From an uncultured Sutterella sp. (GTDB lineage: Bacteria; Pseudomonadota; Gammaproteobacteria; Burkholderiales; Burkholderiaceae_F): a DNA stretch of 64,000 bases. The position numbers were made by a program, and so were the translations under genes. Below, piece by piece: positions 17,842 through 27,058 of the stretch. How positions within the stretch are numbered: the first letter of the stretch is position 1; every line of letters begins with the position of its first letter. The stretch covers positions 1 through 64,000 of the forward strand of contig URFF01000001.1 in NCBI GenBank assembly GCA_900546995.1, given 5' to 3'. Under the pieces are notes generated by a model. It did not search any database. It worked only from the letters and a program-made list of their open reading frames with translations, and had not been told where the DNA came from.

Positions 17842-17896
17842 GTTTCGCAAGGTTATACTCACTTTGTTTTTAACTCCCCTAAATAGGCAAGACTCC

Positions 17897-18622
17897 ATGC
17901 CAGCTCGCTTTTATGTTCCCGCTTCCTACGCAATCGGAGAAACAGTTGTTTTACCCGACAAACCGGCGCATCACGCGAGCCGCGTTTTACGCATGCGAGA
18001 AGGCGACGAAGCCGTTTTATTTGACGGGCACGGTAACGAAGCTCAAGTGAGACTGCACTTTTACGCTGACCGAACGGACGCTGAAGTACTCTCTGTCGCT
18101 CAATCTCAAACGGAAAGCCCCCTTCACATCACCCTGATTCAAGCTTTGGTTTCCCAGGAAAAATTGGATTGGATTTTGGAAAAAGTCACAGAATTGGGCG
18201 TTAAGCGCATCGTCATCACCCCAGCTGAACGCTCTGTGACCAAACTCGACGAGAAGCGCCTCACAAAAAGACTTGAACAGTGGAAAAAGACCGTTCAATC
18301 AGCCTGTGAGCAATGCGGACGCTCTTATTTTTCGGAAATCATTTACGCTCCCACCCTTGAAAAAGCGTTTGATATCGCACGCTCTGAACACAATATCTTG
18401 CTTGCCCCGGGTAGTGACCAACGACTGGCCTTTCCAACAGCAGGACAATCCATCACATTTGCCGTTGGACCAGAAGGTGGATTTAGTGACAAGGAAATTG
18501 AATTGGGCTGCGAGATGGGCTATCGCTGCACATTACTCGGACCCCGTGTATTAAGAACGGAAACCGCGGGATTAACCGCCGTTGCCATCGCTCAGTGGCA
18601 ACTAGGGGATTTTCAAGGTTAA
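17897..18622 (+). CDS. rsmE: 16S rRNA (uracil-1498-N3)-methyltransferase
   Basis: 241 residues. The N-terminal PUA-like part contains HHASRVLRMREGDE. The SPOUT knot has VGPEGGFSDKEI and LGPRVLRTETAG, which bind S-adenosylmethionine. It methylates U1498 of 16S rRNA in the assembled 30S subunit. ATG 17897 is chosen because the family begins at MPARFYV and because a terminator occupies the upstream frame. The stop overlaps the convergent mgtE stop by 4 bp. Confidence 0.93.
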   Translation: MPARFYVPASYAIGETVVLPDKPAHHASRVLRMREGDEAVLFDGHGNEAQVRLHFYADRTDAEVLSVAQSQTESPLHITLIQALVSQEKLDWILEKVTELGVKRIVITPAERSVTKLDEKRLTKRLEQWKKTVQSACEQCGRSYFSEIIYAPTLEKAFDIARSEHNILLAPGSDQRLAFPTAGQSITFAVGPEGGFSDKEIELGCEMGYRCTLLGPRVLRTETAGLTAVAIAQWQLGDFQG

Positions 18623-20127
18623 GCGAAGAATGCGGTGGCAAGACCCAAGAAAATCAAAAAACCACCGCTATCGGTGATAAAAGTCAACAACACTGAACTG
18701 CCTAGCGCCGGATCGCGTCCTAGGCGCTTGAGCGTCAAAGGCACAATAAGCCCCACCAGAGCGCCGACGATAATGTTAAGCATCATGGCTAAAAACATCA
18801 CAATGCCTAACTTCATACCCATATCGCTATCGGCATAAAGTAACCATGCGAAGCCTCCGGCGATTAAGCCCCAAATAATCCCATTGATAATCGCAACGCA
18901 AAGTTCTTTTTTGAATAAATCGCTTCGGTTGGAGCTTGTCACCTGACCCATCGCGAGTGATCGCACCAAAAGCGTTAATGTCTGATTGCCGGTATTGCCA
19001 GCGATGCCCGCCACAATCGGTAAAAGCGTTGCAAGCGCCACAACGCGAGAAATCGTTCCCTCAAAGCAACTAATCACGCGCGATGCAAAAAAGGCCGTGC
19101 AAAGGTTTACCCCCAACCAAATCCAGCGGCTTTTCGCGGCCTCCCAAACGCTACCGAACAAGTCCTGCTCATCATCCAAACCGACGGCAGCAAAGGCGTC
19201 TTCATCACTTGATTCGCGAATCACGTCCATCACTTCGTCAACCGTGAGTCGCCCAACCAAACGTCCTGTTTCATCGACCACCGGCGCGCTCACCAAGTCG
19301 TAACGTTCGAAAGCCTGTGCCGCATCTGTCGCATCGTCCAAAGGATTCAAAGTGAGCGCATCGCCTCGCATCAATTCTTTAACCGTCCGCTCGGGATCAC
19401 TCACGATGATCTTTGCCAAAGGCAATATCCCTTTGAGTTTTTGCTGGCGATCAACCACGAAAATCGTATCGGTGAGTTCCGGCAACTCTTCAAAGCTTCT
19501 CAAGTAGCGAAGCACCATTTCAAGGTTCGCTTCTTCACGCACCGACACAATTTCGAAATCCATTCGGGCACCGACGCTATCTTCCGGATAGCTCATGGCC
19601 GCGCGCAATTGTGCCCGCTCTTTTGTCGTTAACCCTTCTTGGACTTCGGCGACAACATCGGGTGGCAAATCTTCAACCAAGTCCGCGATTTCGTCCGTAT
19701 CCAAGGTTTCCATGGCATCGACGAGTTCTTCTCGATCCATAGCGTCAATCAAGGTTTCACGAACGCCGTCGTTAACCTCAACCAACACATCGCCATCTTG
19801 ATTGGACTTCACCAAATCCCAAACGATCATACGATCGTCGGTCGGCAACGCTTCCAAGATGTAGGCAATATCGGCCGGGTGTAATGGCTCTAGGATTTTG
19901 GAAATTTCAGCCTTCACCTGAAGGGCGAGGCTGTCGCGGATGCGCTGCTCCTGCTCATCGGTCAGTGCACCGGTTGAAGAGATTGTGCGGCGATTGTCTT
20001 CGGACTTTTCGATGCACTGTTGAATTTGCGCGAGTGCACGGCTGGCAAGCTCGGGTTCACGAGCCGCTACTGCTGGCTTAGCCGCTGTCGTTGCCGTTGG
20101 CAAAACGAGACGATTATCGCTAGGCAT
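18619..20127 (-). CDS. mgtE: Magnesium transporter MgtE
   Basis: 502 residues. An acidic MgtE_N superhelical domain (about 55-190, with the DTDEIADLVEDLP block), a CBS pair (about 190-320) and a five-helix membrane domain (about 335-500) form the complete family layout. It is a Mg2+-gated inner-membrane Mg2+ channel. GAGGTG precedes ATG 20127. The leader contains a GCACC element able to pair with either of two GGTGC copies, one of them overlapping the ribosome site. Confidence 0.93.
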   Translation of the reverse strand: MPSDNRLVLPTATTAAKPAVAAREPELASRALAQIQQCIEKSEDNRRTISSTGALTDEQEQRIRDSLALQVKAEISKILEPLHPADIAYILEALPTDDRMIVWDLVKSNQDGDVLVEVNDGVRETLIDAMDREELVDAMETLDTDEIADLVEDLPPDVVAEVQEGLTTKERAQLRAAMSYPEDSVGARMDFEIVSVREEANLEMVLRYLRSFEELPELTDTIFVVDRQQKLKGILPLAKIIVSDPERTVKELMRGDALTLNPLDDATDAAQAFERYDLVSAPVVDETGRLVGRLTVDEVMDVIRESSDEDAFAAVGLDDEQDLFGSVWEAAKSRWIWLGVNLCTAFFASRVISCFEGTISRVVALATLLPIVAGIAGNTGNQTLTLLVRSLAMGQVTSSNRSDLFKKELCVAIINGIIWGLIAGGFAWLLYADSDMGMKLGIVMFLAMMLNIIVGALVGLIVPLTLKRLGRDPALGSSVLLTFITDSGGFLIFLGLATAFFA

Positions 20128-20131
20128 TCGT

Positions 20132-20173
20132 GCACCTCGCTCGCGTTAAAAGAAACCCTGCACCTAACGGTGC
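20132..20173 (-). promoter_or_regulatory. Possible mgtE leader switch
   Basis: In the minus-strand RNA, GCACC (20173-20169) is followed by GTTA and GGTGC (20164-20160), forming a compact hairpin. A second GGTGC (20136-20132) overlaps the GAGGTG ribosome site and could pair with the same GCACC. The elements are short, so this is weak. Confidence 0.25.
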
Positions 20174-20434
20174 GCCAAAATGGGAGATTTTAGCATTCAG
20201 TTATTTAATTTTTATGACAGCCAATCCAATGAAATGAATTACCGCATATTCACAGATGATTTGTCAGGAGTATGCTCCCAGTTTTAACAATCTTCCTAGA
20301 AAGTCAAAGTGCAGTGATTCGAATAGCATTGCACAAAAGTATACTGCTATCCAGCTTCTCACTAGTACAAAGAGAATTTCACGGTTTTTGTTAACCAGAA
20401 CTCTAAACACATCCTCCACCACCAGAACATTCTG
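20174..20434. other. Intergenic region without a recognised gene
   Basis: Between mgtE and the 23-bp repeats. A 63-codon plus-strand frame (20256-20447) and a similarly short minus-strand frame exist, but neither has a clear ribosome site or a family resemblance. Probably non-coding or decayed sequence. Confidence 0.5.
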
Positions 20435-20491
20435 GCCAAATAGTTAGGCAAAAATTAGCCAAATGGTTAGCCAAAATTTGGCCAAATAGTG
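20435..20491. repeat. Tandem repeat, 2.5 units of 23 bp
   Basis: Units start at 20435, 20458 and 20481 with GCCAAAT(A/G)GTTAG(G/C)CAAAA. Within each unit a second GCAAA/CCAAA half-site lies about 12 bp later, giving near-helical spacing of TTAGCCAAA-type elements. It lies downstream of the longer dipeptidase gene and upstream of mgtE on the minus strand. Confidence 0.6.
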
Positions 20492-20613
20492 TGTTGGCTT
20501 CTGCCCTAGCCCGAAAAAGCTGATTTCTTTTGTTTTTAAAGATACCAACATTCAGGCTAAGACAGTTCGTTGAGATAACCTCTTCCTCGGTTTAACCTAA
20601 GGCTACCACATGA

Positions 20614-22416
20614 TTATTTAGTAATTTTGACCGTATCAAAACCAGCAACCCGTTCACCATCGACTTCCGTAAAGAGAAAGAGCTCTGTCTTTACCCCTTC
20701 AAAAGTCGTGGCCACCGCACCCTTCACCGGGAAGGTAATGACGGCATCATTCATGCCATCGCCGTTCACATCCTTAAAGGTGACTTTCACAGGTTTTGCA
20801 CGATGACGATTCAACTCGTCCTCACCGTCTGACCACGCAGAACCAAATTCAGTGACCTTCGGATCCAATTTCGTTGCGTCAAATCCTTTCTTGGAAAAGA
20901 GCACGACATCAACGGTTCCTTCATCACTCAAGCTTAACGTGTCACGCGTGACGAACACATCCCATTGCGCTGCTTTTTGCAAAACGCGTGATGCCAAACC
21001 CAACGCCTCGTTGTAATTGAGAACATTGAATTCATGCAAGAAATCACGGGCGCGTTCACGATTCACGGTCGCTAAAATCTTCGCCCGCTCTTCGATACCC
21101 GAGAGTTGTTTGGCTTTTGCCTTTTCAAAGTCTTCAATGCCTTCAAGGACGTCTTCACGCAAATCCGGCATCCAGTCCAGGAACTGCTGAGCTAGCACAA
21201 AGGTGTACACATTGCGATCAATCGAGAATCCCAGCTGATCGGCAGTGGCATGAAATTGTGCGCGGGTTCCGGTCTTGTAGTCCATGAACGATTGCGCATC
21301 AGCCGGCCCCGCCAAGGGGAAAGCCGGGACAAAAGCCGTTTCATAAGGACGAGCGTTTGAGCGCCAAGACACCGTTAAAAGCGGGTCCTTTGTCAGCTTA
21401 AAGACGACGCTATCGTGCGTGTCAATGTTGCCGATATCACGCAAGTCATACAAGTGCCAGCCTGTGACCGAGCGATCCACCTGATCGGACTGAGCACGCA
21501 TCACTTTTTGGATATCCCAGGCTGTGACTTTTTCTTTTGGAATAATCGATTGCGGGATGGCGTTGTGATCCTCAGGGGCATTACCCGTCATGATCTTCAT
21601 GAAGGTTTGAACACGCTGTTTATTCCAATCGGCTGCGCGACGACGATCCGGCTGATAGGCCTCTCGGAAATTAAAGTCGGAATAGTCGCCCGCTTTAGCC
21701 GGCTTGTAGGTGCCGATCTTGATGGCGTGTTCCACCAAATCGGGCGATGCGATAACATTTTCCTTATCGTTTAGATCCACATAGGTTAAGGAGTAAGAAT
21801 TCGCTAAGAAGACGATTTCGTTATCTTGCACTTTGCGTGCCAAATAGCGATGCCCGCGAAGAAGAGCGACTTGCCACGCTTCATTACGGTCGGCAAAGGT
21901 GTAGGTACGACCTTCATGCGTATAGCCGTATTTCGTCACCAATTCAATGGCGATATCAACCGCTTCGCGAGCGGTATGAGCGCGTTCAGCCACAATGCGG
22001 CGCACGCCGTAACCCACGCCACCTTGTTTGACTTTTTCGTCTTTTTCAACCGTATCGCCACAGTTGTTGGACACCACCACGACGCCGGCTTCGTTCACAA
22101 AGCCGTCGGAGAAGCTATAACCTTCCGGTGCGAGTGTTTGCGTCCACCAATAGCCTAACGTCTTTTCCACTTGAGGAATTTTCGCTGCCGTTGGCTCATA
22201 GGTGATCATTTCACCTTTTTTGTGTGTGGCGGCAGGCACCCAATATTGACTCATCAAAATACGACGGTCATTGTCTTCATTGTGCCCAATGAGAATTTCT
22301 CCGGTCGCGGAAGCGTCTTTGCCGACAACTACCGTGAAACAAGCTTGTGCAGACATCGCGGTTCCTACTAAAAGTGCAGCCACCGAAGCGGCTAAAAACG
22401 TTTTCTTAAAAGACAT
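20614..22416 (-). CDS. Exported C69-family dipeptidase (copy 2)
   Basis: 600 residues. The signal peptide ends SAQA and is followed by Cys26 (CFTVVVG), the predicted N-terminal nucleophile. Blocks GHNEDNDRR and VVVSNNCGDT follow. It is about 100 residues longer than copy 1; the extra C-terminal part contains a DVNGDGMNDAVI segment that looks like a calcium-type DxDxD loop. ATG 22416 is preferred to GTG 22419, because AGGAGG is 5 bases from the ATG and only 2 from the GTG. It follows the RNB gene but is separated by a GC-rich hairpin. Confidence 0.88.
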   Translation of the reverse strand: MSFKKTFLAASVAALLVGTAMSAQACFTVVVGKDASATGEILIGHNEDNDRRILMSQYWVPAATHKKGEMITYEPTAAKIPQVEKTLGYWWTQTLAPEGYSFSDGFVNEAGVVVVSNNCGDTVEKDEKVKQGGVGYGVRRIVAERAHTAREAVDIAIELVTKYGYTHEGRTYTFADRNEAWQVALLRGHRYLARKVQDNEIVFLANSYSLTYVDLNDKENVIASPDLVEHAIKIGTYKPAKAGDYSDFNFREAYQPDRRRAADWNKQRVQTFMKIMTGNAPEDHNAIPQSIIPKEKVTAWDIQKVMRAQSDQVDRSVTGWHLYDLRDIGNIDTHDSVVFKLTKDPLLTVSWRSNARPYETAFVPAFPLAGPADAQSFMDYKTGTRAQFHATADQLGFSIDRNVYTFVLAQQFLDWMPDLREDVLEGIEDFEKAKAKQLSGIEERAKILATVNRERARDFLHEFNVLNYNEALGLASRVLQKAAQWDVFVTRDTLSLSDEGTVDVVLFSKKGFDATKLDPKVTEFGSAWSDGEDELNRHRAKPVKVTFKDVNGDGMNDAVITFPVKGAVATTFEGVKTELFLFTEVDGERVAGFDTVKITK

Positions 22417-22479
22417 CACGGCCTCCTAAAGAAAAGGCCGACGTGCAACATCTGCCGCCGGCCGATGAAATGCTCACTC

Positions 22480-22496
22480 TTTAGGATAGACCTAAA
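22480..22496. promoter_or_regulatory. Small inverted repeat upstream of C69 copy 2
   Basis: Arms TTTAGG and CCTAAA separated by 5 bp, about 64 bp upstream of the start codon. It recalls the TAGG/CCTA arms at 16156-16173 upstream of copy 1, but the spacing differs (5 versus 8), so a shared regulator is unproven. Confidence 0.25.
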
Positions 22497-22516
22497 TCGT
22501 ATCGTTGTGGCCTTGA

Positions 22517-24484
22517 TTAATTTTGTGATTGATCGGAAGGATTGTCCACCTCAGTCCCAACGGCTTCCGAAACCAATTCTTCGTCAGCTTCGAGCGCCTC
22601 TTCATCGGTTTCGTTAAGCACTTCACGCAAACGGGCTTCGAGCAACACATCAACGTAATCGACGCCCAACACGTCCAGAAGAATCTTCTGTCCACGAGGA
22701 AGCTCCGGCAGACCGGGCATGCGTTGCATAAAGGGTAACCCTTCAACACGAATCAATTCCCCTTTAACCACGGCCGCCTCGACCGTTTTGTAACCTTCTT
22801 GCTCAATATAACGCAGACTCCAATAACGCTCCATTTTGCGCTGGAAGTCGTTATAGGCACCGTAGGTCACTGTGAAGTTGGACACAATGGTATAAAGATC
22901 CGTGTCACTGGGTCGGTAACTCGCTTCTTTGTCCAACACCGTGCTAATCAGTTGTCGTTGATTGACCAAGTCGACATAGCGGCGCAAAGGCGACGTGCTC
23001 CAAGCGTACTGCGGCACACCCATTCCATCATGCGGCCCTGGCGTTGTACTCATTTTGACGCGGCCCATGCTTTGCGAGCGATAAATACCCGCCACCCCCA
23101 TTTCTTCAAGCCAACCACCCCAAACGGTATTGGCGAAAATCATCAATTCGCCGACAGCCAAATCAAGAGGCGAACCACGTTTTCTGGACTTAAGCCGAAT
23201 GGTTGCGTTCTCCCCTTCACCTTCCAAATCAAAACTCCATTCAAGGCGCCCCAACTGTTCCGGACGGCCTCTGACCGCTTCACGATCGGCCAAACACTTC
23301 TTGGCAAACTTCCAAAGCCAGGTAATTTCCTCAGCGAAAGGATGATTGACGGTGCCCGCTAAAAGTTTTTCCTCGGTAAATTCATCTTCAATGAGGTCAT
23401 AGCGAATGTTTTCACAAACGGAAATACGCTCAAGATGGGTTTCCGTCGCTTGCACTTCCAGGCTGTCTTTATCCACCACAGCGTAAAGCGACAGGCAGGG
23501 TACGGGGCGGCCAATATCAAGCGAGTATTCCTTAAACCACTCTTCTGGCAACATCGTTGTTTTAATGCCCGGCGCATAAACGGTTGATAAACGAGACCGC
23601 GCCAATTGATCGACATCGCTATCTCGTGTAATACCGAGGCTCGGTGCCGCAATATGGATACCGATTCGAATTTGATTCCCGTCGACGTACTCCACACTGG
23701 TTGCGTCATCAATTTCCGTGGTGGATGAGTCGTCAATGGAAAACGCCCGAACATTGGCTAGCGGCAAATTATCCCAGTCTGCTTCAGTGGGCTGACTTAA
23801 AGTGGCAGGAAAGCCCTTGCCCTTCGGGAAATACTGCGCGTAAAAACTATCCACATGCCACCGATAAGCCGATGGTATGGCTTTCAATTCCAGCAAAAGC
23901 CGCAAAGGGGTCATACGTTTTTCGCTTGCGGCATCGGAAAGGGCTTTCCAAGCGGTGGAATTTTTATCCGGTGAAATGATTAGCTGAATCGCTTGAGCAG
24001 CAATCGCAACAGGAACCGTCCCCTCATCGACCATTTGCCGAACCCAACGTTTGCGCTCTTCTTCGGCCAAACGTTTTTTCTCCAACGCAACTAAAGCGGC
24101 TTTCAAGATATCCTCGGGTGCTCGCCGATAATTTCCACGCCCTTTGCGGTGGAAATAAATGGGATTGCCGTGAAGCGCCAAAAGGGTGGCAACCCGTTGC
24201 ACCACACTTACCGTTTCGCCAAAATACTCTTTGGCAATACTCTCAAACGTAAATTCTCCCTCGGGGGCCACTTCCCAAAGGAAACCAACGTCAATGTCTT
24301 TTGTGAGCGCTTCGGCTTGAGGCATAACCTCACTAACCGCGGGTTTTTCAAAACTGAAAAAGACGTGTCCGCCTTTGACCTTCGTGCGCCGACCAGTCGT
24401 CAACTCCACCTGATAGGCATTACCGGTCTGTGATAAAACAGTCCCCACTTTGAATGTTCCGTCTTCTTCAAAGAAAAGAAACAT
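22517..24484 (-). CDS. RNB-domain exoribonuclease (RNase II/R family)
   Basis: 655 residues. The RNB catalytic block is FSIDDSSTTEIDDATSVEY (about 245-263), with its metal-binding aspartates, and the C-terminal part of the nuclease domain has SPLRRYVDLVNQRQL. Expected activity: 3'-to-5' single-stranded RNA degradation. It matches the roughly 650-residue VacB/RNase II-type proteins of Burkholderiales rather than classical RNase R. Its ATG overlaps the stop of marC (TGATG), so it is the downstream gene of an mpl-yqiA-marC-rnb operon. Confidence 0.85.
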   Translation of the reverse strand: MFLFFEEDGTFKVGTVLSQTGNAYQVELTTGRRTKVKGGHVFFSFEKPAVSEVMPQAEALTKDIDVGFLWEVAPEGEFTFESIAKEYFGETVSVVQRVATLLALHGNPIYFHRKGRGNYRRAPEDILKAALVALEKKRLAEEERKRWVRQMVDEGTVPVAIAAQAIQLIISPDKNSTAWKALSDAASEKRMTPLRLLLELKAIPSAYRWHVDSFYAQYFPKGKGFPATLSQPTEADWDNLPLANVRAFSIDDSSTTEIDDATSVEYVDGNQIRIGIHIAAPSLGITRDSDVDQLARSRLSTVYAPGIKTTMLPEEWFKEYSLDIGRPVPCLSLYAVVDKDSLEVQATETHLERISVCENIRYDLIEDEFTEEKLLAGTVNHPFAEEITWLWKFAKKCLADREAVRGRPEQLGRLEWSFDLEGEGENATIRLKSRKRGSPLDLAVGELMIFANTVWGGWLEEMGVAGIYRSQSMGRVKMSTTPGPHDGMGVPQYAWSTSPLRRYVDLVNQRQLISTVLDKEASYRPSDTDLYTIVSNFTVTYGAYNDFQRKMERYWSLRYIEQEGYKTVEAAVVKGELIRVEGLPFMQRMPGLPELPRGQKILLDVLGVDYVDVLLEARLREVLNETDEEALEADEELVSEAVGTEVDNPSDQSQN

Positions 24485-25095
24485 CAGAACGCTCCTTTCA
24501 ACGTCGTCGTTATGAATTCACTGATACCTGATAAAAACATTTGCACGGCCATGGCGGCAAGAATCAATCCCATTAAACGCTCAAATGCCGCCGTGGTTCG
24601 TTCACCCACCACGGCTTGAATTTTTTCTGCGAAAACCAACACGGCGGCACTGATCGCGCAGGTGAGCACCACAACAGCAAGCCACTCGAGCATGCGCGAA
24701 GAGTCGCTACCGACTAACAGTAAAATCGTGGCCAATGTCGACGGACCGGCAATGGCGGGCACGGCAAGCGGCACAATAAAAGGCTCTCCGAAAGGCGTTT
24801 CGCCAAATACCCCCTCTTTTGAGGGAAACACCATACGGATCGCCATTAAAAGCACAATAAGCCCGCCGCCAATTGAAAGCGCCGCTTGGCTTAAGCCCAG
24901 CGCGGCAAGAAAACTGCTGCCCCCGAACGCAAAGACCGCCAAAATGAGCGCCGCGATAGCGCACTCACGAATAATGATCCAAGCCCGACGCTTCGGTTGA
25001 GTGGTCTTTAACGACGAAATAAAAATAGGGATGTTCCCAAAGGGGTCTGCCATTAAAACCATCAACAAGAGCGCCGATACAAACGTATGTTCCAT
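24484..25095 (-). CDS. MarC-family integral membrane protein
   Basis: 203 residues with six hydrophobic segments. Family motifs are MADPFGNIPIFIS at the start and PLAVPAIAGPSTLATILLL in the middle. MarC/UPF0056 proteins are inner-membrane proteins of uncertain function, and the original link to multiple antibiotic resistance was not upheld. The stop overlaps the RNB gene start. Confidence 0.9.
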   Translation of the reverse strand: MEHTFVSALLLMVLMADPFGNIPIFISSLKTTQPKRRAWIIIRECAIAALILAVFAFGGSSFLAALGLSQAALSIGGGLIVLLMAIRMVFPSKEGVFGETPFGEPFIVPLAVPAIAGPSTLATILLLVGSDSSRMLEWLAVVVLTCAISAAVLVFAEKIQAVVGERTTAAFERLMGLILAAMAVQMFLSGISEFITTTLKGAF

Positions 25096-25098
25096 AAA

Positions 25099-25656
25099 TT
25101 AGCTATTAATAAATTGCTCAATTCGAGCCAAACACGTCTCAAAATGCTCAATTTGGTGATTATTACCTTCCAATATCACCTGTTCGCAATCGGCATATTG
25201 CCTTTGTGCCTTGTGCCAGTCAAGTACTTCGTCATCTGTTGATAAAAAAACGAGGTAACGTTCAGGCTTTGTCGGTTTTGCCGCCATTGAAAGCATTTGA
25301 CCTTCAAATTCGGGCTTAACCTCAATCGTGCGGTCAGTCCCATGAATAGTCTGAACGCCTAAATGCTCTCCAACCACTTCCCAGGGTTGCGTTGCAGGAT
25401 TTAGAAGAACAGCCTTACACCCGATTTTTTCAGCTAACCACGTGGCGTAAAAGCCACCTAAACTGGATCCGACTAAACAAATATCGTTTGGCGAGATACC
25501 TTTGATCAAATCAAGTAAAAGCGCTTGCACTTCGTCAGGCGAACAGTTTAAGTCAGGGGCGAGAAACGTCTCTTTCGTTGCAAACGCTGATCGTAGAATT
25601 CTGCCTTTTTGACTTGCCGGTGAGGAACGGAACCCATGTAAATAAATCACAACCAT
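25099..25656 (-). CDS. YqiA/UPF0227-type alpha/beta hydrolase
   Basis: 185 residues. It begins VIYLHGFRSSPASQKG, a family hallmark, and has the nucleophile elbow GSSLGG near residue 65. A late Asp (STDDEVLDW) and His (EGNNHQIEHF) complete a likely Ser-Asp-His triad. E. coli YqiA is an esterase with unclear natural substrate. It lies 4 bp after mpl and 3 bp before marC, inside one operon. Confidence 0.87.
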   Translation of the reverse strand: MVVIYLHGFRSSPASQKGRILRSAFATKETFLAPDLNCSPDEVQALLLDLIKGISPNDICLVGSSLGGFYATWLAEKIGCKAVLLNPATQPWEVVGEHLGVQTIHGTDRTIEVKPEFEGQMLSMAAKPTKPERYLVFLSTDDEVLDWHKAQRQYADCEQVILEGNNHQIEHFETCLARIEQFINS

Positions 25657-25660
25657 TTGA

Positions 25661-26995
25661 CTATCCCTTTAAAGCTGCTAAGAGTTTGCCGTGAATACCG
25701 CCAAATCCCCCGTTACTCATCACCAAAATCGTATCGCCCGCCTTTGCATGAGCCACGGCCTCTTTAACACAATCATCAATTTGGTGACATACCGTCACTT
25801 TGTCACCCAAGGCTGCCAGTGATGCCGAAGCATCCCAGCCTAACGTCGGTGCGGCATAGCAAACGGTGTAATCGGCCCCGTGCAGACTTTGAGCCAAGCG
25901 CGACTTCATCGTACCCAACTTCATCGTATTGCTTCGAGGCTCAAACACGGCAATCAAGCGTGCGCCGGGCTTCATGCGGCTTCGCATCGCGGCGATGGTT
26001 TCAGCAATGGCCGTCGGATGGTGCGCGAAATCATCAATCACGGCAACGCCGGCTTCAATCCCCTTTAATTCCATGCGACGTTTCACACCGGAAAAAGCCG
26101 ATAACGCGTCAATGGCCGTTTGGGGATCGACCCCAACATGGCGGGAAGCCGCAATGGCAGCCATGGCATTGAGTTCATTGTGGTGCCCCGCCATGGTTAA
26201 AGTGAGCTCTCCGAGTCGTTTTTCTCCAAAATAGAGCGTCTGACCGTCAAGATGCCAACCGGTTAAACTATCGAAATACTCGCATTCACTATAAAGTCCA
26301 CGCTCAATGACTCGGGTAAGAGCCTCGCTTTTCGCATTGACAATCAAGCGGGCATTTTGCGCCATGGTGCGCACCAGATGATGAAACTGCGTTTCAATCG
26401 CTTGCAAATCCGGAAAAATATCCGCGTGATCGTATTCGAGATTATTGAGAATCGCTGTCTTCGGACGATAGTGAAGAAACTTTGATCGCTTATCAAAGAA
26501 ACACGTGTCGTACTCATCGCCCTCAATCACAAAATAGGGGGACTTTGTCAAACGGGCCGAATGCTCAAAATTCATCGGTACCCCACCAATTAAAAAACCG
26601 GGGTTTAATCCCGCTGACTGCAGTATCCAAGTCAGAAATGAACTGGTGGTGGTTTTGCCATGAGTTCCAGCAACCGTCAAGACGTGCTTACCTCGCAAAA
26701 GGGTTTCGCCTAACCATTGAGGACCTGAGGTATACGGTAACCCTCTATTTAAAATGGCTTCCAGTAAGGGATTGCCGCGGGAAATGGCATTGCCGATCAC
26801 CCATAGATCCGGGTTTAACGACAATTGATCGGCCTCATAGCCTTCAATTAATTCAATCCCGGCCGCACGCAACTGATCACTCATCGGCGGATACACGTGA
26901 GCGTCGCAGCCTGTGACACGATGGTCGGCGGCCTTCGCCAATTGAGCGACACCGCCCATAAACGTGCCGCAAATCCCTAAAATGTGAATGTGCAT
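25661..26995 (-). CDS. mpl: UDP-N-acetylmuramate:L-alanyl-gamma-D-glutamyl-meso-diaminopimelate ligase
   Basis: 444 residues of the Mur ligase fold. ATP loop GTHGKTTTSSFL (about 113), central ligand block EGDEYDTCFFDKRSKF, and DDFAHHPTAI. The N-terminal ICGTFMGGVAQLAK is specific to Mpl. It reattaches recycled murein tripeptide to UDP-MurNAc in the cytoplasm. AmpD, another recycling enzyme, lies at 33257-33847 in the same window. First gene of the mpl-yqiA-marC-rnb operon. Confidence 0.94.
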   Translation of the reverse strand: MHIHILGICGTFMGGVAQLAKAADHRVTGCDAHVYPPMSDQLRAAGIELIEGYEADQLSLNPDLWVIGNAISRGNPLLEAILNRGLPYTSGPQWLGETLLRGKHVLTVAGTHGKTTTSSFLTWILQSAGLNPGFLIGGVPMNFEHSARLTKSPYFVIEGDEYDTCFFDKRSKFLHYRPKTAILNNLEYDHADIFPDLQAIETQFHHLVRTMAQNARLIVNAKSEALTRVIERGLYSECEYFDSLTGWHLDGQTLYFGEKRLGELTLTMAGHHNELNAMAAIAASRHVGVDPQTAIDALSAFSGVKRRMELKGIEAGVAVIDDFAHHPTAIAETIAAMRSRMKPGARLIAVFEPRSNTMKLGTMKSRLAQSLHGADYTVCYAAPTLGWDASASLAALGDKVTVCHQIDDCVKEAVAHAKAGDTILVMSNGGFGGIHGKLLAALKG

Positions 26996-27058
26996 TATTT
27001 CATTAACCTGACAAAGCGTTTAGTCTGATCATTTTAATTAATTTGTAGGGAGCTAACG

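Noticed and set aside
17819..17896. Longer N-terminus for rsmE
   Set aside because: It starts inside a terminator hairpin; the family begins at 17897.
20256..20447. 63-codon plus-strand frame in the mgtE/dipeptidase intergenic region
   Set aside because: No ribosome site, low-complexity composition and no family resemblance; it runs into the tandem repeat.
20435..20491. CRISPR array
   Set aside because: Units are contiguous without spacers and too few.
22799..23362. 187-codon plus-strand frame inside the RNB gene
   Set aside because: Antisense shadow without domains.
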